From assembly GCF_001692325.1 (NCBI RefSeq), contig NZ_LXKN01000066.1, forward strand, positions 1 to 64,000: a stretch of 64,000 nt of DNA. The letters run 5' to 3'. Positions 27,065-35,978 of the stretch are shown one piece after another. The notes under the pieces are model-generated. The model saw only the letters and a program-made list of their open reading frames with translations. It was not told where the DNA came from and did no database searches. Both the position numbers and the translations under genes were made by a program. Every line of letters begins with the position of its first letter. The stretch's first letter is position 1. This DNA is from Rhizobium sp. AC27/96. GTDB taxonomy: Bacteria; Pseudomonadota; Alphaproteobacteria; Rhizobiales; Rhizobiaceae.

Positions 27065-28069
27065 CTATTCGGCGGGCTGCCGAACGTCTGCCTGACGGGC
27101 GGCCGACACCAGGCTTCGTTGCGCGCGAATGGCGCTCCATTGCTGGTCGATCAGCACGCCGATCAGGATCACCCCGCCCATGACGGCGAAGTTGAGTGAA
27201 GAGGGGATGCCGAGCAGATTGACGAGGTTCTGCAATTCCTGCAGCAGGATTGTGCCGAGTACCACGCCGATCAGGGAGCCTTCGCCGCCGCGCAGAGAGA
27301 AGCCGCCGAGCACCGCTGCTGCGATGGCATAGAGTTCATAAAACTGCCCATGGCTCGCCGGCGAGATCGAGCGCGTATACATCGCGAAATAGATCGCTGA
27401 CAGAGCCGTCAGTACGCCGCATATGACATAGGAAATCATCACCATCTTCGAGGTGCGAATGCCGGAATACTTTGCGGCTTCCTCATTCTTGCCGATGGCA
27501 TAGAGATAACGCCCATAGACCGAGCGATGCAGGACGACCCACATGATAGCGGCGATGATCACGAGCGCTATGAAGGTTGTGGGTACGCCGTAAAAGCGGC
27601 CGGCGGTCAGGAATTCCAGGGAGGGAAAATTCTGGCCGAAGGCGAAGCCTGCCGTACCGTCGGCCGTGTAGAAACGCGCCGCGCCGCGATAGATCAGCAG
27701 GCCGCAAAGCGTGACGACGAAGGGCTGAAGATTAAGCCGCGTAATGAGCCAGCCATGGATACCGCCCAGAAGGCCGCCGAGGACGAGGATAAGCGGCAAT
27801 GCGACGGCCCAGGGCATGTTCTGCACGGCAATGAAATCGATGAACAATACGCCGAGCAGGGCGACCAGCGAGCCGACCGAAAGCTCGATGCCGCCCGTTA
27901 TGATGACGAAGGCCTGCCCGATCGACAGGATGCCGAAAAGGCCGATCAGATTGGAGGTATTCGCCAGGTTGATCGGCAGCAGGAAGCGCGGATTGATGAT
28001 CGTCACGACGATGCCGACGACGATGATCAACAGGAGCAGGCCCAGGTCTTTCTTACTCATCGATTTCAA
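27065..28069 (-). CDS. Sugar ABC transporter permease (RbsC type)
   Basis: A 334-residue membrane protein of the ribose/xylose/autoinducer-2 permease family. It has about 8-10 hydrophobic segments, the characteristic FVIITGGIELSVGS near residue 55 and the coupling region YSGIRTSKMVMISYV near 200. It is the last gene of the operon: binding protein (30696), ATPase (29633), permease. The gap to the ATPase gene is 19 bp. Substrates of this family are pentoses, hexoses and polyols. The specificity here is not readable. Confidence 0.91.
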   Translation of the reverse strand: MKSMSKKDLGLLLLIIVVGIVVTIINPRFLLPINLANTSNLIGLFGILSIGQAFVIITGGIELSVGSLVALLGVLFIDFIAVQNMPWAVALPLILVLGGLLGGIHGWLITRLNLQPFVVTLCGLLIYRGAARFYTADGTAGFAFGQNFPSLEFLTAGRFYGVPTTFIALVIIAAIMWVVLHRSVYGRYLYAIGKNEEAAKYSGIRTSKMVMISYVICGVLTALSAIYFAMYTRSISPASHGQFYELYAIAAAVLGGFSLRGGEGSLIGVVLGTILLQELQNLVNLLGIPSSLNFAVMGGVILIGVLIDQQWSAIRAQRSLVSAARQADVRQPAE

Positions 28070-28088
28070 TTCCTATTGGCCGCAGCCG

Positions 28089-29633
28089 TTAGTGTACTGT
28101 TTTACCAACGGCCAGCAAAAGCACGTTTTCCTGGCTGAACTGATCCTTGTCGAGAATGCCGGCGATCTGGCCCTCATGCATGACGGCGATACGGTCGGAG
28201 ACGCCGATGACCTCCTCCATGTCGCTCGAGATCATCAGGATCGCGACGCCCGCATCCGCAAGTTTACGCATCAGGCTGTAGATTTCATTCTTGGCACCGA
28301 TATCGATGCCTCGGGTCGGCTCGTCGAAGATCAGGACCTTCGGGCGCATCGACAGCCATTTGGCCAGAACGACCTTCTGTTGGTTTCCGCCCGAAAGCGT
28401 TCCCGTGCGTGTCGAAATCGAGGGTGCCTTGATGCTGAGCTGCCTGCGCTGGGTTTCGGCGACGGCGTTCTCCTGACCTGTCGACACCATGAAGCGACGC
28501 GCAAATGCAGGCAGATTGGGCAGGGAAATATTCTGCGAGATCGGCAGGTCCAGCAGGATGCCGCTGAGCTTGCGATCTTCAGGGACCAGGAAGATGCCGT
28601 TGGCGACCGCTTCCCTGGCGGACGTGATCTTTATGTCTCGGCCATCGAGCGTGGTGATGCCACCCCCATAACTCCTGTCGATCCCGAAAAGAACGCGTGC
28701 GAGCTCGGTGCGTCCCGCGCCGACGAGGCCGGCGAGCCCCAATATCTCACCATATCGGATGTCGAGATCGACCGGGCGGGTCGGATGGGCAGCGGTGCGG
28801 ATGGCGGAGACTTTCAGCGCGACATCGCCCGGCGGGCGGGCCGGCTCCGCATCGCGTGCCGTCAAAGCGCGGCCGATCATCAATTTTACCATGCGGTCAT
28901 GGTCGATCGAATCTTTCGGCAAAGTGCCTGCGAGCGTTCCATCGCGCAGGACGAGAACGCGATCGGCAACACGCTCGACCTCATGCAGGCGATGCGAAAT
29001 GAAGATGACGCTGATGCCATCCGCCCTGAGCGAGGAAATGACGGTCAGGAGCTTTTCGGTCTCGGCGAGCGGCAGGCTGGACGTCGGCTCATCGAGAATG
29101 ACGAGGCGGGCGTTGATCGACAGTGCCTTGGCGATCTCGACCATCTGCTGTTGCGCCAGGGATAGCGACGATACAGGCGTATCCGGCGAAAAATTCGCGC
29201 CGACGCGTTTCAGAAGCGGCGCGACCATCGTCCGCAGCCGATCCCGGTCGACAAGCTTCATAAGGCCGCCGCGCAGAGGCTCGCGCCCGAGGAAGATATT
29301 TGCGGCAACGTCGAGATTGTCGAAGAGATTGAGCTCCTGATGGACGAAGGCGATACCGGAAGCAATGCTGCTCTCGACGGTGAATGCCTCGTGCTCGGCT
29401 CCATCAAGCCGAATGGCGCCGCGGTCGGGTTTGACCACGCCTCCGAGGATTTTCATGAGTGTCGATTTGCCGGCGCCATTCTCGCCGACAAGGCCGATCA
29501 CCTCGCCGGGATTGACATCCATCGAGAAATTATCGAGCGCCACGACACCGGGATAGGTCTTGCCAATTCCTGAAAGGCTGAGAAACGGCGTGGTGGCTTC
29601 CATCGATACCAATGCATCCGATTGCTGGTTCAT
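28089..29633 (-). CDS. Sugar ABC transporter ATP-binding protein with two ABC domains (RbsA type)
   Basis: A 514-residue fused tandem ATPase. Domain 1 has Walker A GENGAGKSTL, signature LSLAQQQMVEIA and Walker B LVILDEPTSSL. Domain 2 has the degenerate loop GLVGAGRTEL and LSGGNQQKVVLAKWL with LIFDEPTRGID, both usual for sugar importers. ATG 29633 gives the normal length; longer open frames upstream start only with non-ATG codons. Translation may be helped by the hairpin region after the binding-protein gene. It energises the permease encoded next. Confidence 0.92.
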   Translation of the reverse strand: MNQQSDALVSMEATTPFLSLSGIGKTYPGVVALDNFSMDVNPGEVIGLVGENGAGKSTLMKILGGVVKPDRGAIRLDGAEHEAFTVESSIASGIAFVHQELNLFDNLDVAANIFLGREPLRGGLMKLVDRDRLRTMVAPLLKRVGANFSPDTPVSSLSLAQQQMVEIAKALSINARLVILDEPTSSLPLAETEKLLTVISSLRADGISVIFISHRLHEVERVADRVLVLRDGTLAGTLPKDSIDHDRMVKLMIGRALTARDAEPARPPGDVALKVSAIRTAAHPTRPVDLDIRYGEILGLAGLVGAGRTELARVLFGIDRSYGGGITTLDGRDIKITSAREAVANGIFLVPEDRKLSGILLDLPISQNISLPNLPAFARRFMVSTGQENAVAETQRRQLSIKAPSISTRTGTLSGGNQQKVVLAKWLSMRPKVLIFDEPTRGIDIGAKNEIYSLMRKLADAGVAILMISSDMEEVIGVSDRIAVMHEGQIAGILDKDQFSQENVLLLAVGKTVH

Positions 29634-29698
29634 GACGAATATGGGACCCGTACGATGAGGCTCGAAAAGCCGGTGCGTCGTGCGCAATCACGGTACAG

Positions 29699-29725
29699 CA
29701 GCGCCGGCCCTCGAAGCCGGCGCTG
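29699..29725 (-). terminator. Intercistronic hairpin after the sugar-binding-protein gene
   Basis: A perfect 10-bp GC-rich stem (29699-29708 with 29716-29725, 7-base loop) lies 15 bp after the binding-protein stop. No T-run follows on the minus strand. Such hairpins commonly protect the binding-protein message and lower the downstream ATPase and permease levels. Confidence 0.6.
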
Positions 29726-29739
29726 CCGCAGAATGACTT

Positions 29740-30696
29740 TTAGTTGCCGGCCATCGACTTCAGGTTCGCGGCATAGGCATCCACGTCATCCTTGCCGATG
29801 ATCTTCGTGGGGATGATGATCAGCTTTTTGTCGGGAATGCCCGATTTGTCGCCCTTGAGGTAAGCAGCCATCAGCTTCATGCCCTGGTAGGCCCAGAGAT
29901 AGGGCTGCTGTACCACGGTGCCGGCAATCGTGCCTTCCTTGACGCCGCCAAGCGTGATCGGATCGTCATCGAAGCCGACGACGGTGATCTGGCCAAGCTT
30001 GCCTGCTTCGCGAAGCGCTTCGTAGATGCGCGGCGTGTTGTAGGAATAGAAGCCGACCATGCAGGTGACGTCAGGGCTGGCAACGAGTGCGTCCTCGACA
30101 TTCTTCTTGGCGCGGGTCTGGTCGATATCGTCGCCACGAACGTCGACCAGGTCGATCTTCGTGCCGGCGATGCCATCCTTCATGCCCTGGATGCGCTCCT
30201 TGGCATTGTCGGCACCGAGAAGACCCACAAAGCCGATGCATTTGCCCCCGTTTGGCATGGCTTTCTTGGCGATCTCGGCGGCCTGCTTGCCGGCATCGAC
30301 GTTCGAGGAGCCGATATAGGCGACGCGGTTCGTGTCCGGCGCATCGCTATCGGTGGTAAACAGTGCGGTCTGGGAGCCGATCTTGTTCAGGCCGTCCGTC
30401 GACGTCTTGGGGTCGACAGCGGAAACCATGATGCCTTTGACGCCGGCTGACACAAGGTCTTCCATCAGGCGCTGCTGGATCGCGACCGAAGACTGCTCAG
30501 GATATTTCAGTTCCAGATTGAAGTCCGGCAGCTCCGCTTGGGCCTTCTTGACGCCAGCTTCGGCAGCCTTCCAGAAGTCGGATGCGCCGTTGACCACAAA
30601 TGCCAGCGTCGGCTTGTCGGCGGCGTAGGACGCCGTTGCATAGCTCAGCAATAGCCCTGCCGCGATGGTAGCCGCGCCCCGTGTAAGGTACTTCAT
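29740..30696 (-). CDS. Sugar ABC transporter substrate-binding protein (RbsB type)
   Basis: A 318-residue periplasmic protein of the type-1 binding-protein family. The signal peptide spans about residues 1-26 (ending ATASYAAD). It is followed by PTLAFVVNGASDFWKAAEAG, typical of the first strand and helix, then VSAVDPKTSTDGLN and NKERI-like hinge segments. GGGAGGA precedes ATG 30696. It is first in the operon and opposite a LacI-family gene, so sugar-induced derepression is likely. Closest general relatives bind ribose, xylose or polyols. Confidence 0.91.
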   Translation of the reverse strand: MKYLTRGAATIAAGLLLSYATASYAADKPTLAFVVNGASDFWKAAEAGVKKAQAELPDFNLELKYPEQSSVAIQQRLMEDLVSAGVKGIMVSAVDPKTSTDGLNKIGSQTALFTTDSDAPDTNRVAYIGSSNVDAGKQAAEIAKKAMPNGGKCIGFVGLLGADNAKERIQGMKDGIAGTKIDLVDVRGDDIDQTRAKKNVEDALVASPDVTCMVGFYSYNTPRIYEALREAGKLGQITVVGFDDDPITLGGVKEGTIAGTVVQQPYLWAYQGMKLMAAYLKGDKSGIPDKKLIIIPTKIIGKDDVDAYAANLKSMAGN

Positions 30697-30822
30697 GACA
30701 ATCCTCCCATAGACCCGCTGTCGGGATCCAGTTTCAATTCGCGGCGGACCGTCCTTCACCCCCTCCTAGGGTCTCTCGGCAAGCGAGATAAGGGCGTCCG
30801 ACCACAAGCGCGACGGTATACG

Positions 30823-30864
30823 ACTAATTTCGATTAGTAAATAGAATTAGTAATACAAATTAGT
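30823..30864. promoter_or_regulatory. Operator-like repeat cluster in the LacI/sugar-ABC spacer
   Basis: The 367-bp divergent spacer (30697-31063) holds three direct ATTAGT hexamers at 30833, 30846 and 30859, exactly 13 bp apart. An inverted ACTAAT at 30823 makes the first copy part of the palindrome ACTAAT-N4-ATTAGT. This is the only repeat cluster in the spacer and a plausible site for the adjacent LacI-type regulator. The remaining spacer shows nothing else I can support. Confidence 0.55.
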
Positions 30865-31063
30865 GCTCCTACGGCGCCACGACAGCGGCGAGATCGATAT
30901 CTGCAGCAGTTATCGAGCGTTATGCCGAAAAGAATTGTGTGTGCGGTCGCATTTCCATCTGAGCCTGTTGCCGAGATCGGTCCAATGATGATAATAAATA
31001 TTAGCGCGCGAAGGTGGCCGTGGGGATCTGGTCGGCTTCGCTTCAGGGAGACGAGACGTTATT

Positions 31064-32209
31064 ATGAGCAAAATACCGGCCGCAAACGGCAATATGACGG
31101 CCGAAGACAACAGGGCATCGAAGCGAAACGGCCGCCGTCCGGGCAACAGGGTGACGATGACCGATATTGCCAAGGCAGCCGGCTGCTCGCAGAGTGCCGT
31201 ATCCTTTGTGTTGAACAACACTCCTGGCATGCGCCTGTCGCAGCAAACACGCGAGAGGGTTATCGAGGCGGCTCGCCAGCTCGGCTATGCCGCACCGGTG
31301 CTGTCAATGCCGCCGGCGCTTCTGTCCCCCGCCAAGCTGGATGGCGTTATCGGCTTTGCCGTCGACCAACTGGCGACCAGCCCCGAGGCAGTCGTTGCCA
31401 TCGAAGGTGCGCGACAAGCCTCCTGGAACGCGGGAAATGTTCTCCTCGTTGCGCAGACCATGAGTGATCCGATCATGGAGCCGAGGACCATAAAGGCGCT
31501 CAGCAATAGCGGGATCTCGGCACTCATCTACATGACGATCTTCACCCGCGAAGTCGAGGTGCCGGATTATCTCTACGATCTCAATATTCCGATCGTTCTC
31601 CTCAATTGCTACACTTCCGACTACGCCTTTCCAGCTGTCGTTCCGAGCGAGATAGCCGGAGGTCAGACGGCGACCCGGCATTTGATCTCTCATGGCCACC
31701 ACCGGATTGCGACCATTACCGGCGAGCCGTGGATGCAGGCGGCGCAGGATCGGCTGACCGGCTATCGCCGGGCCTTGGCGACCGCCGATATCCCCTTCGA
31801 TCCTGAGCTGGTCATAGAAGGCGACTGGTCGGCCAGCGCCGGCTATTCCGCGACGATGAAATTGCTTGCCCTTGCCGAGCGTCCGACAGCCATCTTCTGC
31901 CAGAATGACCGCACCGCCATCGGTTGCTACGAGGCGCTCAAGGAGGCCGGGCTTCATATTCCGCAGGACATGTCGGTCATGGGTTATGACGACGAAGACA
32001 TATGCCGCCATCTCGTGCCGCCTTTGACGACCTCGGTTCTGCCGCATATGGCCATGGGGCAATGGGCGATCGAGCATCTGGAAACCGCGGTGCTGCCCCG
32101 GGAGCGGCGATACCCGGTTACCAAGCTCGAATGCTCGCTTGTAAAGCGCGCATCCGTTGCCGCTCCGGCGGGCGCAAAGACCGGTAGCCGCAAGGTCCGG
32201 AAGATCTAA
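31064..32209 (+). CDS. LacI-family transcriptional regulator
   Basis: A 381-residue regulator. A basic N-terminal extension of about 28 residues precedes the LacI helix-turn-helix TMTDIAKAAGCSQSAVSFVL (31-50) with hinge QTRERVIEAARQLGYA. A periplasmic-binding-like sugar domain follows, with GHHRIATITGEPW near 210 and VMGYDDEDICRHLVPPLTT near 305. GGGAGACG precedes ATG 31064. It is divergent from the sugar ABC operon and probably represses it through the 30823-30864 repeats. Confidence 0.92.
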   Translation: MSKIPAANGNMTAEDNRASKRNGRRPGNRVTMTDIAKAAGCSQSAVSFVLNNTPGMRLSQQTRERVIEAARQLGYAAPVLSMPPALLSPAKLDGVIGFAVDQLATSPEAVVAIEGARQASWNAGNVLLVAQTMSDPIMEPRTIKALSNSGISALIYMTIFTREVEVPDYLYDLNIPIVLLNCYTSDYAFPAVVPSEIAGGQTATRHLISHGHHRIATITGEPWMQAAQDRLTGYRRALATADIPFDPELVIEGDWSASAGYSATMKLLALAERPTAIFCQNDRTAIGCYEALKEAGLHIPQDMSVMGYDDEDICRHLVPPLTTSVLPHMAMGQWAIEHLETAVLPRERRYPVTKLECSLVKRASVAAPAGAKTGSRKVRKI

Positions 32210-32331
32210 CGGTCAGCGGACAGCACAAGCCGCCTACCGGCCGTTCTATTCGGGGTGTTCAGCGGCAACGCGCATATGGGCCGCGATCCAGCTTGCTCAG
32301 CCACCGCCAAAAACCACAGCTTCCCTGTCTC

Positions 32332-32354
32332 ATTTATGCGTAAAGAGCATAAAT
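32332..32354. promoter_or_regulatory. Inverted repeat upstream of the amino-acid-ABC/lyase operon
   Basis: ATTTATGC (32332-32339) and its exact complement GCATAAAT (32347-32354) are separated by 7 bases, about 100 bp before the first gene of the operon. The spacing and the ATGC-N7-GCAT core fit a LysR-type binding site, and a LysR gene closes this operon at 39739. Confidence 0.55.
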
Positions 32355-32451
32355 CGCATGTTCAAATCTCGTTTGTGGATGATTTCGAAACCAACGTAAG
32401 CTTCTTCCACTACAAGATTGAAGCTCACAAACGAGCTCAGGGAACCAGAAT

Positions 32452-33339
32452 TTGAGCAACTCAGCGCCACTCGACGTGAATGCGCTTGTGATCGTGCCGC
32501 AACGAAAAATCGGCACAAAGATCATGGCGGCGGTCTGCATCATCCTGTTGCTTCTGTTGGCGAGAGCCTTCTGGAAGGGAGATATTGCCTGGAGCTATGT
32601 CTCAGACAACCTCTTTACCAGAGCAGTACTGCAAGGTGTTGCCAACACCATCATCATGACCATCTGCGCCATGCTGGTCGGCATCGTCCTCGGTGTTGTG
32701 GCGGCCATCATGCGCATGTCCGACAATCCGGTTCTGCGCAGTATTTCGGTCGGTTACGTCTGGCTGTTTCGCGGCACGCCGGCGCTGCTCCAGCTCTTGC
32801 TGTGGTTCAATCTCGCCCTGATTTTCCCGACGATCGGTATTCCCGGGCTCTGGTCGATCCGCACTGTCGAGGTCATGACCCCGTTCGTCGCCGCACTTCT
32901 CGGCCTCGGAATCCAGCAGGGCGCCTATACAGCCGAGGTCGTTCGTGCCGGTCTTCTGTCGATCGACAAGGGGCAGATGGAAGCGGCGCAATCAATCGGC
33001 ATGACGAAACTGCGGGCAACGCTCAAGATCGTGCTGCCGCAGGCCATGCGCGTCATCGTGCCGCCCATCGGCAACGAGACCATCGGCATGGTCAAGCTGA
33101 CCTCGCTTGCAAGCGTCATCCAATATTCCGAGGTGCTGAAAAACGTCGAGGACATCTACTATGTCAACTCGCGCGTCATCGAGCTGCTGATCGTCGCGGC
33201 CATCTGGTACATGGTTGTCGTTACCGTTCTGAGTATTGGACAGATCTATATAGAGCGGCACTTCTCGAAGGGCTGGGGCAGGCGTGATGCTTCCGCCCAG
33301 CAGGCCACGAACCAGACCCTGGTCGGGGAGGCAGGCTGA
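32452..33339 (+). CDS. Polar amino-acid ABC transporter permease (HisM/GlnP family)
   Basis: A 295-residue permease. A helix near residues 25-41 is followed by the family core LQGVANTIIMTICAMLVG, WLFRGTPALLQLLLW and the coupling loop EAAQSIGMTKLRATLKIVLPQA, read in parts. The start is TTG 32452 with AGGGA about 9 bases upstream; the next in-frame ATG (32524) would remove the N-terminal tail. It overlaps the ATPase gene by one base (TGATG). A single permease gene implies a homodimer. It opens the operon that runs to 39661. Confidence 0.9.
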   Translation: MSNSAPLDVNALVIVPQRKIGTKIMAAVCIILLLLLARAFWKGDIAWSYVSDNLFTRAVLQGVANTIIMTICAMLVGIVLGVVAAIMRMSDNPVLRSISVGYVWLFRGTPALLQLLLWFNLALIFPTIGIPGLWSIRTVEVMTPFVAALLGLGIQQGAYTAEVVRAGLLSIDKGQMEAAQSIGMTKLRATLKIVLPQAMRVIVPPIGNETIGMVKLTSLASVIQYSEVLKNVEDIYYVNSRVIELLIVAAIWYMVVVTVLSIGQIYIERHFSKGWGRRDASAQQATNQTLVGEAG

Positions 33340-34100
33340 TGGACGCGATCATCACGGCACACGGCCTGCAGAAATACTTTGGCACGTTTCATGTCCTGAA
33401 AGACATCGAGTTCGAGATCAAGAAGGGTGAAGTGGTCTGCGTCATCGGGCCATCGGGTTCGGGCAAGAGCACCTTCCTGCGCTGCATCAATCAGCTTGAA
33501 CAGATCGATGCCGGCTATGTCCTGGTCGATGGTGAAATCGCCGGCTATCGCCGCGACGGCAACCGGCTGTTTCCGCTCGCCGACCGCGAAATTGCCCGCC
33601 AACGGCAGGCCGTCGGCATGGTCTTCCAGAAATTCCATCTCTTTCCGCATCGCACGGTGCTGCAGAATATCATCGAGGGCCCTGTCGGCGTTCAGGGACG
33701 GCCGAAGCGGGACTGCATTGCCGAAGCGCGCGTTCTTCTCGAACGCGTCGGCCTGGCGGACAAGGCAGGCTCCTATCCTGGCGAGCTTTCCGGCGGCCAG
33801 CAGCAGCGCATCGCCATTGCAAGGGCATTGGCGATGAAGCCAAAGGCGATGCTGTTCGACGAGCCGACATCCGCCCTGGATCCCGAACTGGTCGGCGAGG
33901 TCCTGGGCGTCATGAAGGAACTCGCAGCATCAGGGACGACGATGATCGTCGTCACGCATGAGATCGGCTTCTGCCGAGAGGTGGCCGATCGTGTCGTCTT
34001 CATGGATGCCGGCATGATCGTTGAGACCGGAACGCCAAGCGAGATCCTTGAAACCCCCCGGAATCCCAGAGTGAAGAACTTCATTTCTGCGGTGCTTTAA
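33339..34100 (+). CDS. Polar amino-acid ABC transporter ATP-binding protein
   Basis: A 253-residue ATPase of the GlnQ/HisP family. It shows Walker A GPSGSGKST, VGMVFQKFHLFPH (Q-loop), signature LSGGQQQRIAIARAL, Walker B MLFDEPTSALDPELV and VTHEIGFCREVADRV. It has the family insert near residues 65-85 that lengthens the loop after Walker A. Start and stop are tightly coupled to neighbours: one-base overlap with the permease, 40 bp to the binding protein. Confidence 0.93.
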   Translation: MDAIITAHGLQKYFGTFHVLKDIEFEIKKGEVVCVIGPSGSGKSTFLRCINQLEQIDAGYVLVDGEIAGYRRDGNRLFPLADREIARQRQAVGMVFQKFHLFPHRTVLQNIIEGPVGVQGRPKRDCIAEARVLLERVGLADKAGSYPGELSGGQQQRIAIARALAMKPKAMLFDEPTSALDPELVGEVLGVMKELAASGTTMIVVTHEIGFCREVADRVVFMDAGMIVETGTPSEILETPRNPRVKNFISAVL

Positions 34101-34140
34101 CAACAAGAACCCTGAAGCAAAATCATCAGAGGAACATTTT

Positions 34141-34971
34141 ATGAAACTCATTCGTCTTGCCGCCTCAGTAGCCCTGTTATCCCTCGCTGCAACCGCCGCC
34201 TCCGCGGATTCGAGCCTGAATCTGCTCAAGGATGGCGAGCTGCGCATCATGACCAACCCGATCTATCCGCCGATGGAGTTCGTTAACCCGGATACCGGCA
34301 CGATCGACGGTTTCGACGTCGATCTGGCGAATGCCATCGCAAAGAAGCTCAATCTGACGACCGTCTTCGTGACCTCGGCCTTCCAGGAACTGCAGAGCGG
34401 CCTTCAGACCGGCCGTGCCGACATGATCATTTCCGGCATGAGCGACAACGTGAAGCGTCAGGCGAGCATGGACTTCGTCGACTATATCACCAGCGGTCCG
34501 ATCCTCTTTACCGTCAACGCCAATGCTGAGACCTACAAGCAGCCCGCCGATCTGTGCGGCAAGACGGTTGCGGGAAGCCGCAGCACCTCCTTCGGTGATA
34601 ACGTCAAAGCCTGGAGTGCTGCCAATTGCGAAGCCAAGGGCAAGCCGGCCATCAAGTTCGAGGGCACTGCGGATTCGAACGCTGCCCGCCTCGGCATGAA
34701 GCAGGGTCGCTATGACGCGGTCGTCCAGGGTATCGAGACGATCGCCTACCAGATGCGCCTTGAGCCCGACACCTACAAGCTGGTCGGCGAGCCGCTGCTC
34801 AGCAACGATACTTTCGGCATTGCCTTCAAGAAGGACAATACCGCACTCCGCGATGCAGTCGCCGGAGCCTTCGACGCCGTCATCAAGGACGGGACCTATG
34901 ACGAGATCCTCAAGAAGTGGGGCCTTGTCCACAATGCCGTGCCGAAGGCCGTGGTGAACGGCGTCAAGTAA
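34141..34971 (+). CDS. Polar amino-acid ABC transporter substrate-binding protein
   Basis: A 276-residue periplasmic protein with a signal peptide (residues 1-22, ending TAASA). The family-3 fold shows ELRIMTNPIYPPMEFVNPDT, split near residues 32-51, then GFDVDLANAIAKKL and DMIISGMSDNVKRQ. Two Cys residues (LCGK and NCEA) probably form a disulfide. It delivers an amino-acid-like compound to the permease before it. The downstream lyase/epimerase-like genes suggest an N-substituted aspartate as ligand (inference). Confidence 0.92.
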   Translation: MKLIRLAASVALLSLAATAASADSSLNLLKDGELRIMTNPIYPPMEFVNPDTGTIDGFDVDLANAIAKKLNLTTVFVTSAFQELQSGLQTGRADMIISGMSDNVKRQASMDFVDYITSGPILFTVNANAETYKQPADLCGKTVAGSRSTSFGDNVKAWSAANCEAKGKPAIKFEGTADSNAARLGMKQGRYDAVVQGIETIAYQMRLEPDTYKLVGEPLLSNDTFGIAFKKDNTALRDAVAGAFDAVIKDGTYDEILKKWGLVHNAVPKAVVNGVK

Positions 34972-34980
34972 GACACAGAA

Positions 34981-35012
34981 GAAGCGCCGCAGCGATAGCG
35001 GCGCTTCCCTTT
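34981..35012 (+). terminator. Hairpin terminator or attenuator after the binding-protein gene
   Basis: A perfect 10-bp stem (GAAGCGCCGC 34981-34990 with 34998-35007, 7-base loop) is followed by CCTTTA. It lies 9 bp after the stop. It can end most transcripts of the transporter genes while letting some reach the enzyme genes. Confidence 0.7.
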
Positions 35013-35090
35013 ACCATCAATGCAGCTACCGGCCGGGGCGTTACCGCGTCTCGGGATGGATGCTTGCGTCGCAAATACAGCTGAAAGCGC

Positions 35091-35978
35091 ATGCAAAGTC
35101 CCATGACTGCCAAGACCGCACCCATCTCGTCGTCGGCGCCTCGCTTCTGGCCGGAAGGCCGGCAGTCGGCGGTGGCGCTCGCCTTCGATGTCGATGGTCC
35201 TACCGGCGACGCGATGCTCGACGGTTCGCTATTGTCCAATCCGCGCTACTTCACACAAGGCGCCTATGGACCATGGCGCGCTCTGCCGCGGCTACTGGAT
35301 CTGCTCGGCGAATACGGGCTCAAGGCGACGTTCTTCGTGCCGACCTGGGTGGTCGAGCATTGGCCGTTGCCTTGCGAACGCATCCTGAAAGACGGGCACG
35401 AGATTGCCTATCACGGCCATTATCATGAGGTCTTCATCGACTGCAGCCGGCAGCAGCAGCTCGATATCATGGCGCGCTCCCGCGACATCTTCCGCACGCG
35501 GCTGGGCGTGACGCCGGTTGGCTTCCGCACGCCTTCTGGCGATTGGAGCGAGGAAACGGCCGAACTGCTGCACGAATTCGGCGTGATCTATTCGAGTTCG
35601 ATGCGCGGCGACGACCGGCCCTATTTCCACAAGACGCCTCAAGGGCGTGGCCTTGTCGAAATCCCCGGGCGTTGGGATATCGACGACTATACGGCCCTTG
35701 CCTACAGCGAGGAGCCGGATTTCCCCATCGGTCTCGACCGCATCTCGGGCTATGCCGACGTTCAACGAAACTGGTGTGCCGAATTCGAGGGCTATCACCG
35801 CGAGGGGCTCTGCTGGACGACGATCCTGCATCCCAAGGTCTGCGCCAAGCCCGGCCGGCTGGCAATTCTGGAAGGTCTTTTCCGAGCTATCACCGCGCAT
35901 GGCGATAGCGTCTGGGCGACGCATTGCGCCGAGATCGCGAAATGGTGGATCGCACAAAATCCGGAGATTGCGGCATGA
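35091..35978 (+). CDS. Polysaccharide-deacetylase-fold (NodB/PuuE-like) hydrolase, intact metal site
   Basis: A 295-residue cytoplasmic protein with the NodB (CE4) barrel. Motif 1 is AFDVDG with Asp 33 and Asp 35, and motif 2 is GHEIAYHGHYHE with His 108 and His 112 as metal ligands, as in the PgdA/PuuE group of peptidoglycan-like deacetylases and allantoinases. GFRTPSGDW near 142 matches motif 3. No signal peptide is present, so a small imported amide or N-acyl compound is a more likely substrate than a polysaccharide. An in-frame ATG also lies at 35103. It overlaps the next NodB-fold gene by ATGA. Confidence 0.85.
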   Translation: MQSPMTAKTAPISSSAPRFWPEGRQSAVALAFDVDGPTGDAMLDGSLLSNPRYFTQGAYGPWRALPRLLDLLGEYGLKATFFVPTWVVEHWPLPCERILKDGHEIAYHGHYHEVFIDCSRQQQLDIMARSRDIFRTRLGVTPVGFRTPSGDWSEETAELLHEFGVIYSSSMRGDDRPYFHKTPQGRGLVEIPGRWDIDDYTALAYSEEPDFPIGLDRISGYADVQRNWCAEFEGYHREGLCWTTILHPKVCAKPGRLAILEGLFRAITAHGDSVWATHCAEIAKWWIAQNPEIAA

